From: Derxia lacustris
GTDB taxonomy: Bacteria > Pseudomonadota > Gammaproteobacteria > Burkholderiales > Burkholderiaceae_E
Direction of reading: 5' to 3'
Assembly: GCF_002105195.1 (NCBI RefSeq)
Contig: NZ_MUHU01000002.1
Coordinates: 620,001-684,000, forward strand
Length of the DNA: 64,000 nucleotides
Position numbers and translations under genes: made by a program. The notes under the pieces were generated by a model. It did not search any database and had not been told where the DNA came from. It saw only the letters and a list, made by a program, of their open reading frames with translations. Numbering within the stretch: position 1 is the first letter of the stretch; the number at the start of each line of letters is the position of its first letter. Shown here one piece after another: positions 15,926 to 25,649 of this stretch.

Positions 15926-18900
15926 TTGGCCATTCACGTCGCCCTCAGCCACATCACCGATTACCGTTACGACCGCCCAATCAACCTCGGGCCCCAAGTC
16001 ATCCGGCTGCGCCCCGCGCCGCACTGCCGCACTCCCATCCTGTCGTACTCGCTGCGCATCGAGCCCGAGACGCACTTCCTCAACTGGCAGCAAGACCCGT
16101 TCGCCAACTATCTGGCGCGGCTGGTCTTCCCCGAGCCCACCACCAAGTTCCGCATCGCCATCGACCTCGTGGCCGAGATGGCGGTCTACAACCCGTTCGA
16201 CTTCTTCCTCGAACCCGAGGCCGAGAACTACCCCTTCCCCTACGAAGACCAGGTCAAGGCCGAACTCGCGCCCTACCTCGAAACCAAGGAAAACGGCCCG
16301 CTGTTCAAGGCGCTGCTCGACAGCGTCGACCGCAATGTCGAAGGCACGGTCAACTTCCTGGTTGCCATCAACCAGAAGCTGCAAGCCGCCGTGCAATACC
16401 TGGTGCGGCTCGAACCCGGCATCCAGACGCCCGAGGAAACGCTCGAAAAGGCCTCCGGCTCCTGCCGCGATTCGGCTTGGCTCATGGTCCAGCTCTGCCG
16501 CCATCTGGGCATTGCCGCGCGTTTCGTGTCGGGCTATCTCATCCAGCTCAAGCCCGATGTGAAGTCGCTCGACGGCCCGAGCGGCGCCGAAGTCGACTTC
16601 ACCGACCTGCACGCCTGGTGCGAGGTGTTTCTGCCGGGCGCCGGCTGGATCGGCTTCGATCCCACGTCGGGCCTGCTCGCCGGCGAAGGCCACATCCCGG
16701 TCGCCTGCACGCCCGAGCCGAGCGCCGCCGCGCCGGTCAGCGGCCTGATCGACGAATGCGAAGTCACGTTCGAGCACCACATGAGCGTGCAGCGCGTGTT
16801 CGAGTCGCCGCGCGTGACGCTGCCGTACACCGAAGACCAGTGGGCCGCCGTGCTCAAGCTGGGCCAGAAGGTCGATGCCAGCCTCGTCGCCAACGACGTG
16901 CGCCTGACGATGGGCGGCGAGCCGACCTTCGTCAGCGTCGACGACCGCGACGGCGCCGAATGGAATACCGAAGCGCTCGGGCCCACCAAGCGCGGCTTCT
17001 CGACCGAGCTGGTGCAGCGCCTGCGTGCCCACTATGCCGAGGGCGGCTTCCTGCACTTCGGCCAGGGCAAGTGGTATCCGGGCGAGCAGCTGCCGCGCTG
17101 GGCGCTCAGCTGCTACTGGCGCAAGGACGGCCAGCCCTGCTGGACCCGGCCCGAGCTGTTCGCCGACGAGCGCGAGCCGTCGAGCTATGACGACACCGAT
17201 GCCAAGCGCTTCGCCGAAGCGCTCGCGCGCAAGCTCGGCCTCGTCACCGACTTCATCACCCCCGGCTACGAAGACACCTGGTACTACCTGTGGCGCGAAC
17301 GCCGGCTGCCGGTCAACGTCGATCCGTTCGATTCGCGGCTCGACGACGAGATGGAGCGCGCGCGCCTGCGCCGGGTGTTCGATCAGGGCCTCGAAAAGAC
17401 GGTCGGCTACGTCCTGCCGCTCAAGCGCGACTGGAACGTGCAGCTCGGCGGCCCGATCTGGACCACCGGCCCGTGGTTCTTCCGCGATGAGCGCATGTAC
17501 CTCATCCCGGGCGATTCGCCGATGGGCTACCGCCTGCCGCTCGACTCGCTGCCCTGGGTGAAGAAGGGCGAATACCCGTTCCAGATCGAGCAGGACCCGT
17601 TCGCCGCGCGCGACACGCTGCCGAGCTACACGGCGCTGCGCTCGCAATTCCCGGGCGGGCTGTTCGGCTCGGATGAAAGCGCGCATGGCGGCTACGGCTC
17701 CGGTGCGGCGGGTTACGGCGCCGGCGCCTATGGCAGCGGCGTGGAAGGCCCGGACGGCACCGGCCGCCACGGTGCCGCCGACGGCGCGCTCGACGCGGAC
17801 GGCCGTGCCATCGCTTCGGCGCTGGCCGGCGATGCCAGCGGCGACGGCAAGGGCCCGGGCGCCGACCGCGCCAGCGCCGCCAGCTTCCAGACCGTGTCCA
17901 GCACCACCGACACGCGCTATCCCAGCCGGTTCGAGTCGGCGCACTGGATCACCCGCACCGCGATGTGCATCGAGACGCGCGGCGGGCATCTCTACCTGTT
18001 CATGCCGCCGCTGCAACAGCTCGAGGACTACCTCGAGCTGCTGGTGGCGATCGAAGCCACGGCGGCCGACCTCGACATCAAGATCATCCTCGAGGGCTAT
18101 CAGCCGCCGCGCGATCCGCGTCTGCAAATCCTGCAGGTCACGCCCGATCCGGGCGTCATCGAGGTCAACATTCACCCGGCCGCCAACTGGGACGAGGTGG
18201 TCGAGCACACCGAATTCCTCTACGAGGCGGCGCACTACACCCGCCTGTCGACCGAGAAATTCATGCTCGACGGCCGCCACACGGGCACCGGCGGCGGCAA
18301 CCATTTCGTGATGGGCGCGGCCACGCCGGCCGACAGCCCCTTCCTGCGCCGGCCCGACCTGCTGGCCAGCCTGATCGCGTTCTGGAACAACCATCCGTCG
18401 CTGAGCTATCTGTTCTCGGGCCTGTTCATCGGCCCGACCAGCCAGGCGCCGCGCATCGACGAGGCGCGCAACGACCAGGTGCTCGAATTCGAGATCGCGC
18501 GCCAGGAAATCGACCGCCTGCTCAAGGCCAACGGCGGCCCCGGCACGGCCTACATGCCGCCGTGGCTCATCGACCGCACGCTGCGCAACATCCTCATCGA
18601 CGTGACGGGCAACACCCATCGCAGCGAGTTCTGCATCGACAAGATGTACCCGCCCGATTTCGGCGGCACGCGGCTCGGCCTGCTGGAACTGCGCGCGTTC
18701 GAAATGCCGCCGCATGCGCGCATGAGCATCGTGCAGCAGCTGCTGCTGCGCGCCCTCATCGCCACGTTCTGGAACAAGGCCTACTCGCAGCCGCTGACGC
18801 GCTGGAATACCGAGCTGCACGACCGTTTCATGATGCGGACCTTCGTGCAGATGGATTTCGAGGACGTGCTGCACGACCTGCGCGACGGCGGCTTCGACTT

Positions 18901-19489
18901 CGATCCGGCCTGGTTCGCGCCGCACTTCGAGTTCCGCTTCCCGCTGGTGGGCAAGGTCGCCGCGCGCGGCATCGAACTCAATCTGCACAACGCGCTCGAA
19001 CCCTGGCACGTCATGGGCGAGGAGGGCGCGGCGGCCGGCACGGTGCGCTATGTGGATTCGTCGCTGGAGCGCGTGGAAGTCAAGGTCACCGGCCTCAACG
19101 ACCAGCGCCACATCGTCACCTGCAACGGCCGGCCGATTCCGCTCCAGCCGACCGGGCGCGTGGGCGAGTTCGTGGCTGGCGTGCGCTACCGCGCCTGGGC
19201 GCCGCCGTCGGCGCTCCATCCCACGATCGGCGTGCATGCGCCGCTCACCTTCGACATCGTCGATACCTGGATGGAGAAGTCGCTCGGCGGCTGCCGCTAT
19301 CACGTCGCCCATCCGGGTGGCCGCAACTACGTGACCTTCCCGGTCAATGCCTATGAAGCCGAGAGCCGCCGGCTCGCGCGCTTCAGTACCATCGGTCACA
19401 CCCCGGGCCGCATGGTGGTCGAGCCGGTCGGCCGAGGCCGCGACAAGGCGAGCCTCGAAATGCCGTTCACCCTCGACCTGCGGCGCTGA
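15926..19489 (+). CDS. Transglutaminase-like protein with C-terminal DUF2126 domain
   Basis: A 1187-aa cytoplasmic protein. Residues 1-290 form a bacterial transglutaminase-like domain with the triad Cys180 (GSCRDSAW), His229 (LHAWCEVF) and Asp245 (WIGFDPT). The rest is the large DUF2126 domain, split by a Gly/Ala/Ser-rich linker at about residues 580-658. DUF2126 is only known from this kind of operon. The start is TTG 15,926, with GGAG eight bases upstream; no better codon is nearby. It opens a run of co-oriented transglutaminase, ATP-grasp and alpha-E genes proposed by comparative genomics to make and trim an unknown peptide or amide product. Its own reaction is unknown. Confidence 0.9.
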   Translation: MAIHVALSHITDYRYDRPINLGPQVIRLRPAPHCRTPILSYSLRIEPETHFLNWQQDPFANYLARLVFPEPTTKFRIAIDLVAEMAVYNPFDFFLEPEAENYPFPYEDQVKAELAPYLETKENGPLFKALLDSVDRNVEGTVNFLVAINQKLQAAVQYLVRLEPGIQTPEETLEKASGSCRDSAWLMVQLCRHLGIAARFVSGYLIQLKPDVKSLDGPSGAEVDFTDLHAWCEVFLPGAGWIGFDPTSGLLAGEGHIPVACTPEPSAAAPVSGLIDECEVTFEHHMSVQRVFESPRVTLPYTEDQWAAVLKLGQKVDASLVANDVRLTMGGEPTFVSVDDRDGAEWNTEALGPTKRGFSTELVQRLRAHYAEGGFLHFGQGKWYPGEQLPRWALSCYWRKDGQPCWTRPELFADEREPSSYDDTDAKRFAEALARKLGLVTDFITPGYEDTWYYLWRERRLPVNVDPFDSRLDDEMERARLRRVFDQGLEKTVGYVLPLKRDWNVQLGGPIWTTGPWFFRDERMYLIPGDSPMGYRLPLDSLPWVKKGEYPFQIEQDPFAARDTLPSYTALRSQFPGGLFGSDESAHGGYGSGAAGYGAGAYGSGVEGPDGTGRHGAADGALDADGRAIASALAGDASGDGKGPGADRASAASFQTVSSTTDTRYPSRFESAHWITRTAMCIETRGGHLYLFMPPLQQLEDYLELLVAIEATAADLDIKIILEGYQPPRDPRLQILQVTPDPGVIEVNIHPAANWDEVVEHTEFLYEAAHYTRLSTEKFMLDGRHTGTGGGNHFVMGAATPADSPFLRRPDLLASLIAFWNNHPSLSYLFSGLFIGPTSQAPRIDEARNDQVLEFEIARQEIDRLLKANGGPGTAYMPPWLIDRTLRNILIDVTGNTHRSEFCIDKMYPPDFGGTRLGLLELRAFEMPPHARMSIVQQLLLRALIATFWNKAYSQPLTRWNTELHDRFMMRTFVQMDFEDVLHDLRDGGFDFDPAWFAPHFEFRFPLVGKVAARGIELNLHNALEPWHVMGEEGAAAGTVRYVDSSLERVEVKVTGLNDQRHIVTCNGRPIPLQPTGRVGEFVAGVRYRAWAPPSALHPTIGVHAPLTFDIVDTWMEKSLGGCRYHVAHPGGRNYVTFPVNAYEAESRRLARFSTIGHTPGRMVVEPVGRGRDKASLEMPFTLDLRR

Positions 19490-19581
19490 GGTTTTCAGTC
19501 CCCGGCCAGCGCGCGCGAGCGTGCCGGCCGGGCCGTCCTGACCGCCGTTGGCGGCGGGTCACGAACGGTAAAAGCATCACC

Positions 19582-22134
19582 GTGGAATCCCTCTTCTCTG
19601 GCGTCGAACCCGCCGTCTCCGCCTCCGATGCGGCGGCGCGCGCGGCCCGCATTGCCGTGCCGGCGCGTACCGGCCATTTCGACGAGTTGCGCGGCTGTTC
19701 CAGCTGCGACGCGCGCAAGGAAAAGCTCGCGCCCGGCTGGGAGCAGTTCTTCAACGTGCTCGGCCTGCCGGGCCTTGGCCAGCTCGACGACGCGGCTCAG
19801 ACCGTCGAGCAGCAGATCCGCGAAAACGGCATCACCTACAACGTCTATGCCGATCCCAACGGCGCGTCGCGGCCGTGGTCGCTCGACCTGCTGCCGTGGG
19901 TCGTCAGCGCCAAGGAATGGGCCGGGCTCGAAGCCGGACTCGCACAGCGCGCCGAACTGCTCGAACGCATCCTGCACGACCTGTACGGCGAGCAGCGCCT
20001 GCTGCACGACAACCTGCTGCCGGCGGCCATCACCGTTGGCCATCCGAGCTATGTGCGGCCGATGCGCTGGGTCGTGCCGGCCGGCGGCGTGTTCCTGCAC
20101 ATCGCCGCGTTCGACCTGGCGCGCGGTCCGGAAGGCGAATGGCGCGTGGTGTCCGAGCGCACCCAGGCGCCGTCGGGCCTGGGCTATGCGCTCGAAAACC
20201 GGGTGACGATCAGCAAGCTGTTTCCGGGGCCGTTCCGTCAGCTCAAGGTGCAGCATCTGGCGTCGACGTATCGGGCGCTGCTCGATTCGCTGCTGGCGCA
20301 TTGCCCGCGCGGCACTGCCGGCAAGGTGGTGCTGCTCACGCCGGGGCCGTTCAACGAAACCTATTTCGAGCAGGCCTATCTGGCGCGCTACCTCGGCATT
20401 CCGCTGGTCGAGGGCGGCGATCTGACGGTGCGCGACCAGCGCGTCTTCCTCAAGACGCTGCACGGACTGGAGCAGGTCGACGCGATCCTGCGCCGGCTCG
20501 ACGACGATTTCTGCGATCCGCTCGAACTGCGCTCCGACTCGGCGCTCGGCGTGCCGGGCCTGATGCAGGCGGTGCGCGCCGGCCATGTGCTGCTGGCCAA
20601 TTCGCTCGGCTCGGGCTTTCTGGAGTCGGCGGCGGTGCAGGGTTTTCTGCCGGCGGTCTGCCGCAACCTGATGGGCGAGGAACTCAAGCTCACCTCGCTG
20701 CCCACCTGGTGGTGCGGCGAGGAGGCGGCGCTCGAAGACGCGCTGCCGCATCTGTCGCAACTGGTGGTCAAGAGCACCTGGGGCAAGCGCTTCACGGCGC
20801 GCATCGGCGCGCATGCCACCGACAACGAGATCGCCGCGCTCGAAAAGCGCATCCGCGCCAATCCGGCCGACTACACGCTGCAAGAATTCCTGCCGCTGTC
20901 GCAGCTGCCGACCTGGAGCGACGGCCGCATCGTGCCGCGCGCCGCGATGCTGCGTGCCTTCGTCATCCGCGATGCCGAGGGCGGCTGGCGCGTGCTGCCC
21001 GGCGGTCTGGTGCGCACCGCGCATTCCGACCAGCTGGTGGTGTCGATGCAGAGCGGCGGCAGCAGTGCCGACGCCTGGGTGATGACCGACGGCACGGTCG
21101 ACGAGTTTTCGCTCATGCCCGGCCGCATGCGGCCCGAGCAGATCGCCGGCCGGCGCCGCGTGGTGTCGAGCCGCTCGGCCGAGAACCTGTTCTGGCTCGG
21201 CCGCTATACCGAGCGCGCCGAATTCGGCGTGCGGCTGTCGCGCGCGGTGCTGGCCGCGATCAGCGCCGACGACGAGCCGCCGCGCGCCGTGCTCGACGTG
21301 CTCGGCCAGCTCAGCCGCAACTTCGGGCTGGTGCCGCCCGGCACGCCGGCCATCAGCGCCTCGCGCGCCGAATTCGAGCGCGCGCTGATCGCCAAGCTCG
21401 GCGATCCGGCGGCGCTCGGCAGCCTCGCGTTCAATCTGGCCTCGCTCGAACGCTCGGCCGGCCACATCCGCGACCGGCTCGCGCCCGATCACTGGCGACT
21501 CATCGTCGCGGCGCGCGTCGACCTCGACCGGCGGCTGGCGCGCGGCCGGCTGCACGGCGGCACCATCGCCCATGCCCAGCGCGTGCTCAGCGAGTTGGCC
21601 GACGACCTCTCCGCCATCACCGGCGCCCAGGCCGACCGCATGACGCGCGACGACGGCTGGCGGCTGCTGTCGGCCGGACGCCAGCTCGAACGGCTGTCGT
21701 CGCTCGCCGGCAGCATGCTCACGGTGCTCGAGTCGGGCGCCGGCAACTATTCGGCCGGGCTCGAACTGCTGCTCGCGCTCTACGACAGCACCATCACCTA
21801 TCGCTCGATCTACCAGCGCAGCGTCGAACTGCCGGCGGTCGCCGATCTGCTGGTGCTCGACCGCAGCAATCCGCGCTCGCTGGCCTATGTGTATTCGCGC
21901 CTCATCCGCGACATCTCGCGGCTGCCGGGCGGCGGCCAGGGCACGGCGCTGAGCGTGCCCGAGCCCGATTCCTGGCAGCTCGCGGCACTCTGCCGCGCCG
22001 ATGCCGCCGGCGTGCCGCGCGCGCTCACCGCGCTGGTGCGTGCGCTCTGCGCCGTGTCGCGCGTGCTGTCGGACGACCTCAGCCGGCGCTATTTCAGTCT
22101 GGCCGAAGGCTGGGTCCGCCCGGTCATGTCCTGA
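19582..22134 (+). CDS. Circularly permuted ATP-grasp fused to an alpha-E domain
   Basis: An 850-aa fusion. Residues about 60-500 are the circularly permuted ATP-grasp type 2 domain (LPWVVSAKEWAGLEAGLAQR, VVLLTPGPFNETYFEQAYLA, LVEGGDLTVRD, then VVSMQSGGSSADAWV), expected to form amide bonds using ATP. From about residue 526 comes an alpha-E domain (SAENLFWLGRYTERAEF). In many genomes these are two genes; separate versions also occur downstream here at 23,178 and 24,635, so this strain has one fused and one split pair. Start GTG 19,582; the ribosome binding site is weak. The stop overlaps the next start (ATGA). Substrate unknown. Confidence 0.9.
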   Translation: MESLFSGVEPAVSASDAAARAARIAVPARTGHFDELRGCSSCDARKEKLAPGWEQFFNVLGLPGLGQLDDAAQTVEQQIRENGITYNVYADPNGASRPWSLDLLPWVVSAKEWAGLEAGLAQRAELLERILHDLYGEQRLLHDNLLPAAITVGHPSYVRPMRWVVPAGGVFLHIAAFDLARGPEGEWRVVSERTQAPSGLGYALENRVTISKLFPGPFRQLKVQHLASTYRALLDSLLAHCPRGTAGKVVLLTPGPFNETYFEQAYLARYLGIPLVEGGDLTVRDQRVFLKTLHGLEQVDAILRRLDDDFCDPLELRSDSALGVPGLMQAVRAGHVLLANSLGSGFLESAAVQGFLPAVCRNLMGEELKLTSLPTWWCGEEAALEDALPHLSQLVVKSTWGKRFTARIGAHATDNEIAALEKRIRANPADYTLQEFLPLSQLPTWSDGRIVPRAAMLRAFVIRDAEGGWRVLPGGLVRTAHSDQLVVSMQSGGSSADAWVMTDGTVDEFSLMPGRMRPEQIAGRRRVVSSRSAENLFWLGRYTERAEFGVRLSRAVLAAISADDEPPRAVLDVLGQLSRNFGLVPPGTPAISASRAEFERALIAKLGDPAALGSLAFNLASLERSAGHIRDRLAPDHWRLIVAARVDLDRRLARGRLHGGTIAHAQRVLSELADDLSAITGAQADRMTRDDGWRLLSAGRQLERLSSLAGSMLTVLESGAGNYSAGLELLLALYDSTITYRSIYQRSVELPAVADLLVLDRSNPRSLAYVYSRLIRDISRLPGGGQGTALSVPEPDSWQLAALCRADAAGVPRALTALVRALCAVSRVLSDDLSRRYFSLAEGWVRPVMS

Positions 22135-23078
22135 TGAGCACCATGAACACAGCCGTCATTCCCGCGCCGCGCGCCATTGAAGTGCAGCGTCTCAAGGTCA
22201 TTCACCAAACCACGTACCACTACGCGGCGCCGGTGGATGTCGCGCACCATCTTGCGGCGCTGCGGCTCGCGCGCCTGCCCTGCCAGCGCATCGAGCAGCA
22301 GGAGCTGATGATCGCGCCGCTGCCGGCCAGCCACGGCCGCTGGACCGACGGCTACGGCAATGCGCGCGACTTCTTTTCCATCACCGGCTCGCATGCGGTG
22401 CTGGGCGTGTGCTCGGCCGGCATCGTCGAGCGCGCCGTGCCCGGCGTGCCGACGCGCGGCCAGCCCTGGGAGCGGCTGCGCGACGGCCTGCATTTCCGCG
22501 TCGGCGTGCCCTATGACGCGGCGGCCGAATTCGCGCTGCCGTCGCCCTGGGTGGCGCTGCATCCCGAGCTGGCCGCCTTCGCCGCGCCGAGCTTTCCGCC
22601 CGGTCGCGACGTGATCGAGGGCGTGCTCGATCTGATGCGCCGCGTGCATGAGCACTTCACCTTCGATCCGGCCGGCACCGACGTGGAAACCTCGGCGCTC
22701 GATGCCTTCAAGCTGGCCCACGGCGTGTGCCAGGACTACGCCCACGTCATGATCGGCGCGTTGCGCGCCATCGGTCTCGCGGCGCGCTACGTGAGCGGCT
22801 ATCTGCTCACCAATCCGCCGCCGGGCCAGCCGCGCCTGATCGGTGCGGATGCGTCCCATGCCTGGGTCAGCGTCTATTGCGGTGCGGATTCGGGCGGAGA
22901 TGGCGGCTGGCTTGAGCTCGATCCCACCAACGACGTGATCGTCGGATCCAAGCATGTGACCGTCGCGTATGGTCGCGATTACGGTGATGTCACCCCGTTG
23001 CGAGGCGTGCTCCAGGGGGGCGGCGCGCACACGCTCGAGGTGGCGGTCACCGTGATGCCGATGGAGGAAGAGGTCTGA
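22134..23078 (+). CDS. Transglutaminase-like cysteine protease-fold protein
   Basis: A 314-aa protein beginning at the ATG that overlaps the preceding stop (TGATG). It has the N-terminal beta domain typical of the family (VIHQTTYHYAAPV) and a transglutaminase core with Cys199 (GVCQDYAH), His242 (SHAWVSVY) and Asp263 (LELDPTN). All three catalytic residues are present. Bacterial members of this type are thought to act as peptidases or amidases on the ATP-grasp product, which is inference. It is translationally coupled to the fused ATP-grasp/alpha-E gene. Confidence 0.9.
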   Translation: MSTMNTAVIPAPRAIEVQRLKVIHQTTYHYAAPVDVAHHLAALRLARLPCQRIEQQELMIAPLPASHGRWTDGYGNARDFFSITGSHAVLGVCSAGIVERAVPGVPTRGQPWERLRDGLHFRVGVPYDAAAEFALPSPWVALHPELAAFAAPSFPPGRDVIEGVLDLMRRVHEHFTFDPAGTDVETSALDAFKLAHGVCQDYAHVMIGALRAIGLAARYVSGYLLTNPPPGQPRLIGADASHAWVSVYCGADSGGDGGWLELDPTNDVIVGSKHVTVAYGRDYGDVTPLRGVLQGGGAHTLEVAVTVMPMEEEV

Positions 23079-23177
23079 CGCGCCGCTGCCGTGCAATGGC
23101 ACGGAACTTGAAGGCGCTGTATTCAAGGTACGAAGCTCCCCCTGCAAACACCTGCCCATCGGAGACAACAAGACACC

Positions 23178-24602
23178 ATGGCTGTCCAGCGCTTTTTCGA
23201 CGAGATGTATTCCGACGCTGCGAACCGGCAGGTCCGCCCGCACTACGACCACTTCGACCAGTGGCTGAGAGAACAGCCCACCGATGTCATCGCCGCCAAG
23301 CGTGCCGAAGCCGATCTCATCTTCCGGCGCGTGGGCATCACCTTCGCCGTGTATGGCGATGAATCGGGCACCGAGCGCCTGATTCCGTTCGACATCATTC
23401 CCCGCATCATTCCGGCGGCCGAATGGAAGACGATGGAAGCCGGCCTGCGTCAGCGCGTGACCGCGCTGAACATGTTTCTGCACGACATCTATCACGACCA
23501 GAAGATCATCAAGGCCGGCGTCGTGCCGCCCGAGCAGATCCTGCGCAACGGCCAGTTCCGCGCCGAAATGCAGGGCATCGACGTGCCGCAGAACATCTAT
23601 GCCCACATCGCGGGCGTCGATGTGGTGCGTGCCGGTGCCGGCGAGTACTACGTGCTCGAAGACAACCTGCGCGTGCCCTCGGGCGTGAGCTACATGCTCG
23701 AGGACCGCAAGATGATGATGCGGCTCTTCCCCGAGCTGTTCGCCAAGCATCGCGTGGCGCCGGTGGCCCACTATCCCGACATGCTGCTGGAGAACCTGCG
23801 CAGCTGTGCGCCGCAGGGCATCAGCGATCCGACGGTCGTGGTCATGACGCCGGGCATGTACAACTCGGCCTATTTCGAGCACGCCTTCCTGGCGCAGCAG
23901 ATGGGCGTCGAGCTGGTCGAGGGGCAGGATCTGTTCGTCGACAAGGGCTATGTGTTCATGCGCACCACGCGCGGCCCGCAGCGGGTCGACGTGATCTACC
24001 GCCGCGTCGACGACGACTTCCTCGATCCGCTCGCGTTCCGGCCCGATTCGTCGCTCGGCGTGCCCGGGCTGCTGAGCGTGTACCGCGCCGGCAATGTGAC
24101 GCTGGCCAATGCCATCGGCACCGGCGTCGCCGACGACAAGAGCACCTACTGCTTCGTGCCGGACATGATCAAGTTCTACCTCGACGAGGACCCGATCATC
24201 TCCAACGTGCCCACCTATCAGTGCCGCAAGGAGCTCGATCTGAGCTACGTGCTGGCCAACCTCAAGGATCTGGTGGTGAAGGAGATCCACAACGCCGGCG
24301 GCTACGGGATGCTGGTCGGTCCGGCCTCCACCACGGCCGAGATCGAGGACTTCCGCGTCAAGATCAAGGCCAAGCCCGAGAACTACATCGCCCAGCCCAC
24401 GCTGGCGCTGTCGGCCTGTCCGACCTTCGTGGAAGCCGGCGTCGCGCCGCGCCACATCGACCTGCGGCCCTTCGTGCTGTCGGGCAAGAACGTGGCCATG
24501 TGCCCCGGTGGATTGACGCGGGTGGCCCTGCGGGAAGGGTCGCTCGTCGTCAATTCGTCGCAGGGCGGCGGCACCAAGGACACCTGGGTCCTCGAATCCT
24601 GA
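23178..24602 (+). CDS. Circularly permuted ATP-grasp protein (stand-alone)
   Basis: A 474-aa protein of the circularly permuted ATP-grasp type 2 family (formerly DUF404/DUF407). Diagnostic segments are LIPFDIIPRIIPAAEWKTME, YYVLEDNLRVPSGVSYMLED, VVMTPGMYNSAYFEHAFLAQ and SSQGGGTKDTWVLES at the C-terminus. It is a predicted amide-bond-forming ligase. A 100-base gap separates it from the previous transglutaminase gene and may hold its own promoter; the site upstream of the ATG (CGGAGACAAC) is good. The alpha-E gene follows 32 bases later. It is a paralogue of the ATP-grasp half of the 19,582 fusion. Confidence 0.92.
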   Translation: MAVQRFFDEMYSDAANRQVRPHYDHFDQWLREQPTDVIAAKRAEADLIFRRVGITFAVYGDESGTERLIPFDIIPRIIPAAEWKTMEAGLRQRVTALNMFLHDIYHDQKIIKAGVVPPEQILRNGQFRAEMQGIDVPQNIYAHIAGVDVVRAGAGEYYVLEDNLRVPSGVSYMLEDRKMMMRLFPELFAKHRVAPVAHYPDMLLENLRSCAPQGISDPTVVVMTPGMYNSAYFEHAFLAQQMGVELVEGQDLFVDKGYVFMRTTRGPQRVDVIYRRVDDDFLDPLAFRPDSSLGVPGLLSVYRAGNVTLANAIGTGVADDKSTYCFVPDMIKFYLDEDPIISNVPTYQCRKELDLSYVLANLKDLVVKEIHNAGGYGMLVGPASTTAEIEDFRVKIKAKPENYIAQPTLALSACPTFVEAGVAPRHIDLRPFVLSGKNVAMCPGGLTRVALREGSLVVNSSQGGGTKDTWVLES

Positions 24603-24634
24603 ACAGCGCCATCCACCAAGCTAGAGAACACAAG

Positions 24635-25624
24635 ATGCTGAGCCGCACCGCCGATCACCTTTTCTGGATGGCCCGTTACACCGAGCGTGCCGAGAACACC
24701 GCCCGCATGCTCGACGTGAACGTGCAGACCTCGCTGCTGCCGCTGTCGAATGTCGACGCCGACCGCGGCTGGCGCAGCATGCTCGGCATTTCCGAGCTGC
24801 TGAGCCGCTACGAGGCGCGCTTCGGCACCGTGCTGCATGCGCGTCAGGTGCTGGACTTCATGGTCCGCGACCCCGAAAACCCCAGCTCGATCCTATCCTG
24901 CCTGCAAGCCGCGCGCGAAAACGCGCGTGCCGTGCGCGGCACGCTCACGACCGAAGTGTGGGAAACGCAGAACGACACTTGGCTTGAGCTGCAACGCATC
25001 ATCAAGAGCAAGGTGCTCGACACCGACCCGAGCAATTTCTTCGAGTGGGTGAAGTTCCGGTCGCACCTGTCGCGCGGCGTGACGCTGGGCACCATGCTCA
25101 AGGACGAGGCGTTCTACTTCATCCGCCTGGGCACCCACCTCGAGCGCGCCGACAACACCGCGCGGATTCTCGACGTCAAGTTTCACGGCGCCGAAGACCT
25201 GCTCCAGCTCGACTACGCCAACCCCAATCGCATGCGCGCGCTCGACCAGACCGACGCGCAGCGCGACTTCTATCACTGGGCGGCGGTGCTGCGCTCGGTG
25301 TCGGCGTTCGAGGTGTATCGCAAGGTCTATCGCGACGTGATCACGCCCGAGCGCGTGGCCGAGCTGCTCATCCTCAACGGCGCCATGCCGCGTTCGCTGG
25401 CCAACTGCATGAACGAGGTGCTGAGCAATCTGGGCAGCATCACCAATGCGCAGAGCGCCGAGACCGAACGCCGCGCCGGCCTGCTGGTGGCCGAGCTGCA
25501 TTACGGCCGCATCGACGACGTGTTCCACACCGGTCTGCATGCCTACCTGACGAGCTTCCTCGAAAAGGTCGGCGATCTGGGCAACCGCATCTCGCGGGAT
25601 TTCCTCGTGCCGCTGGTCGGCTGA
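24635..25624 (+). CDS. Alpha-E domain protein (DUF403)
   Basis: A 329-aa all-helical protein beginning MLSRTADHLFWMARYTERAE, the hallmark start of the alpha-E family, with the later ERADNTARILDVKFHG and NGAMPRSLANCMNEV segments. Alpha-E proteins are named for a conserved Glu and accompany circularly permuted ATP-grasp enzymes; their biochemical role is unknown. The gene lies between the stand-alone ATP-grasp and the third transglutaminase gene, all reading the same way with short gaps. Confidence 0.92.
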   Translation: MLSRTADHLFWMARYTERAENTARMLDVNVQTSLLPLSNVDADRGWRSMLGISELLSRYEARFGTVLHARQVLDFMVRDPENPSSILSCLQAARENARAVRGTLTTEVWETQNDTWLELQRIIKSKVLDTDPSNFFEWVKFRSHLSRGVTLGTMLKDEAFYFIRLGTHLERADNTARILDVKFHGAEDLLQLDYANPNRMRALDQTDAQRDFYHWAAVLRSVSAFEVYRKVYRDVITPERVAELLILNGAMPRSLANCMNEVLSNLGSITNAQSAETERRAGLLVAELHYGRIDDVFHTGLHAYLTSFLEKVGDLGNRISRDFLVPLVG

Positions 25625-25649
25625 CGTTCATCACGGAGGGCCGGGAGAG

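Noticed and set aside
15920..19399. A 1159-codon open frame on the minus strand
   Set aside because: It is the exact antisense of the transglutaminase/DUF2126 gene, with His/Arg/Glu-heavy composition caused by high GC; no family motif or ribosome binding site.
22089..24455. A 788-codon minus-strand open frame
   Set aside because: Antisense to the ATP-grasp and transglutaminase genes, no recognisable domain.
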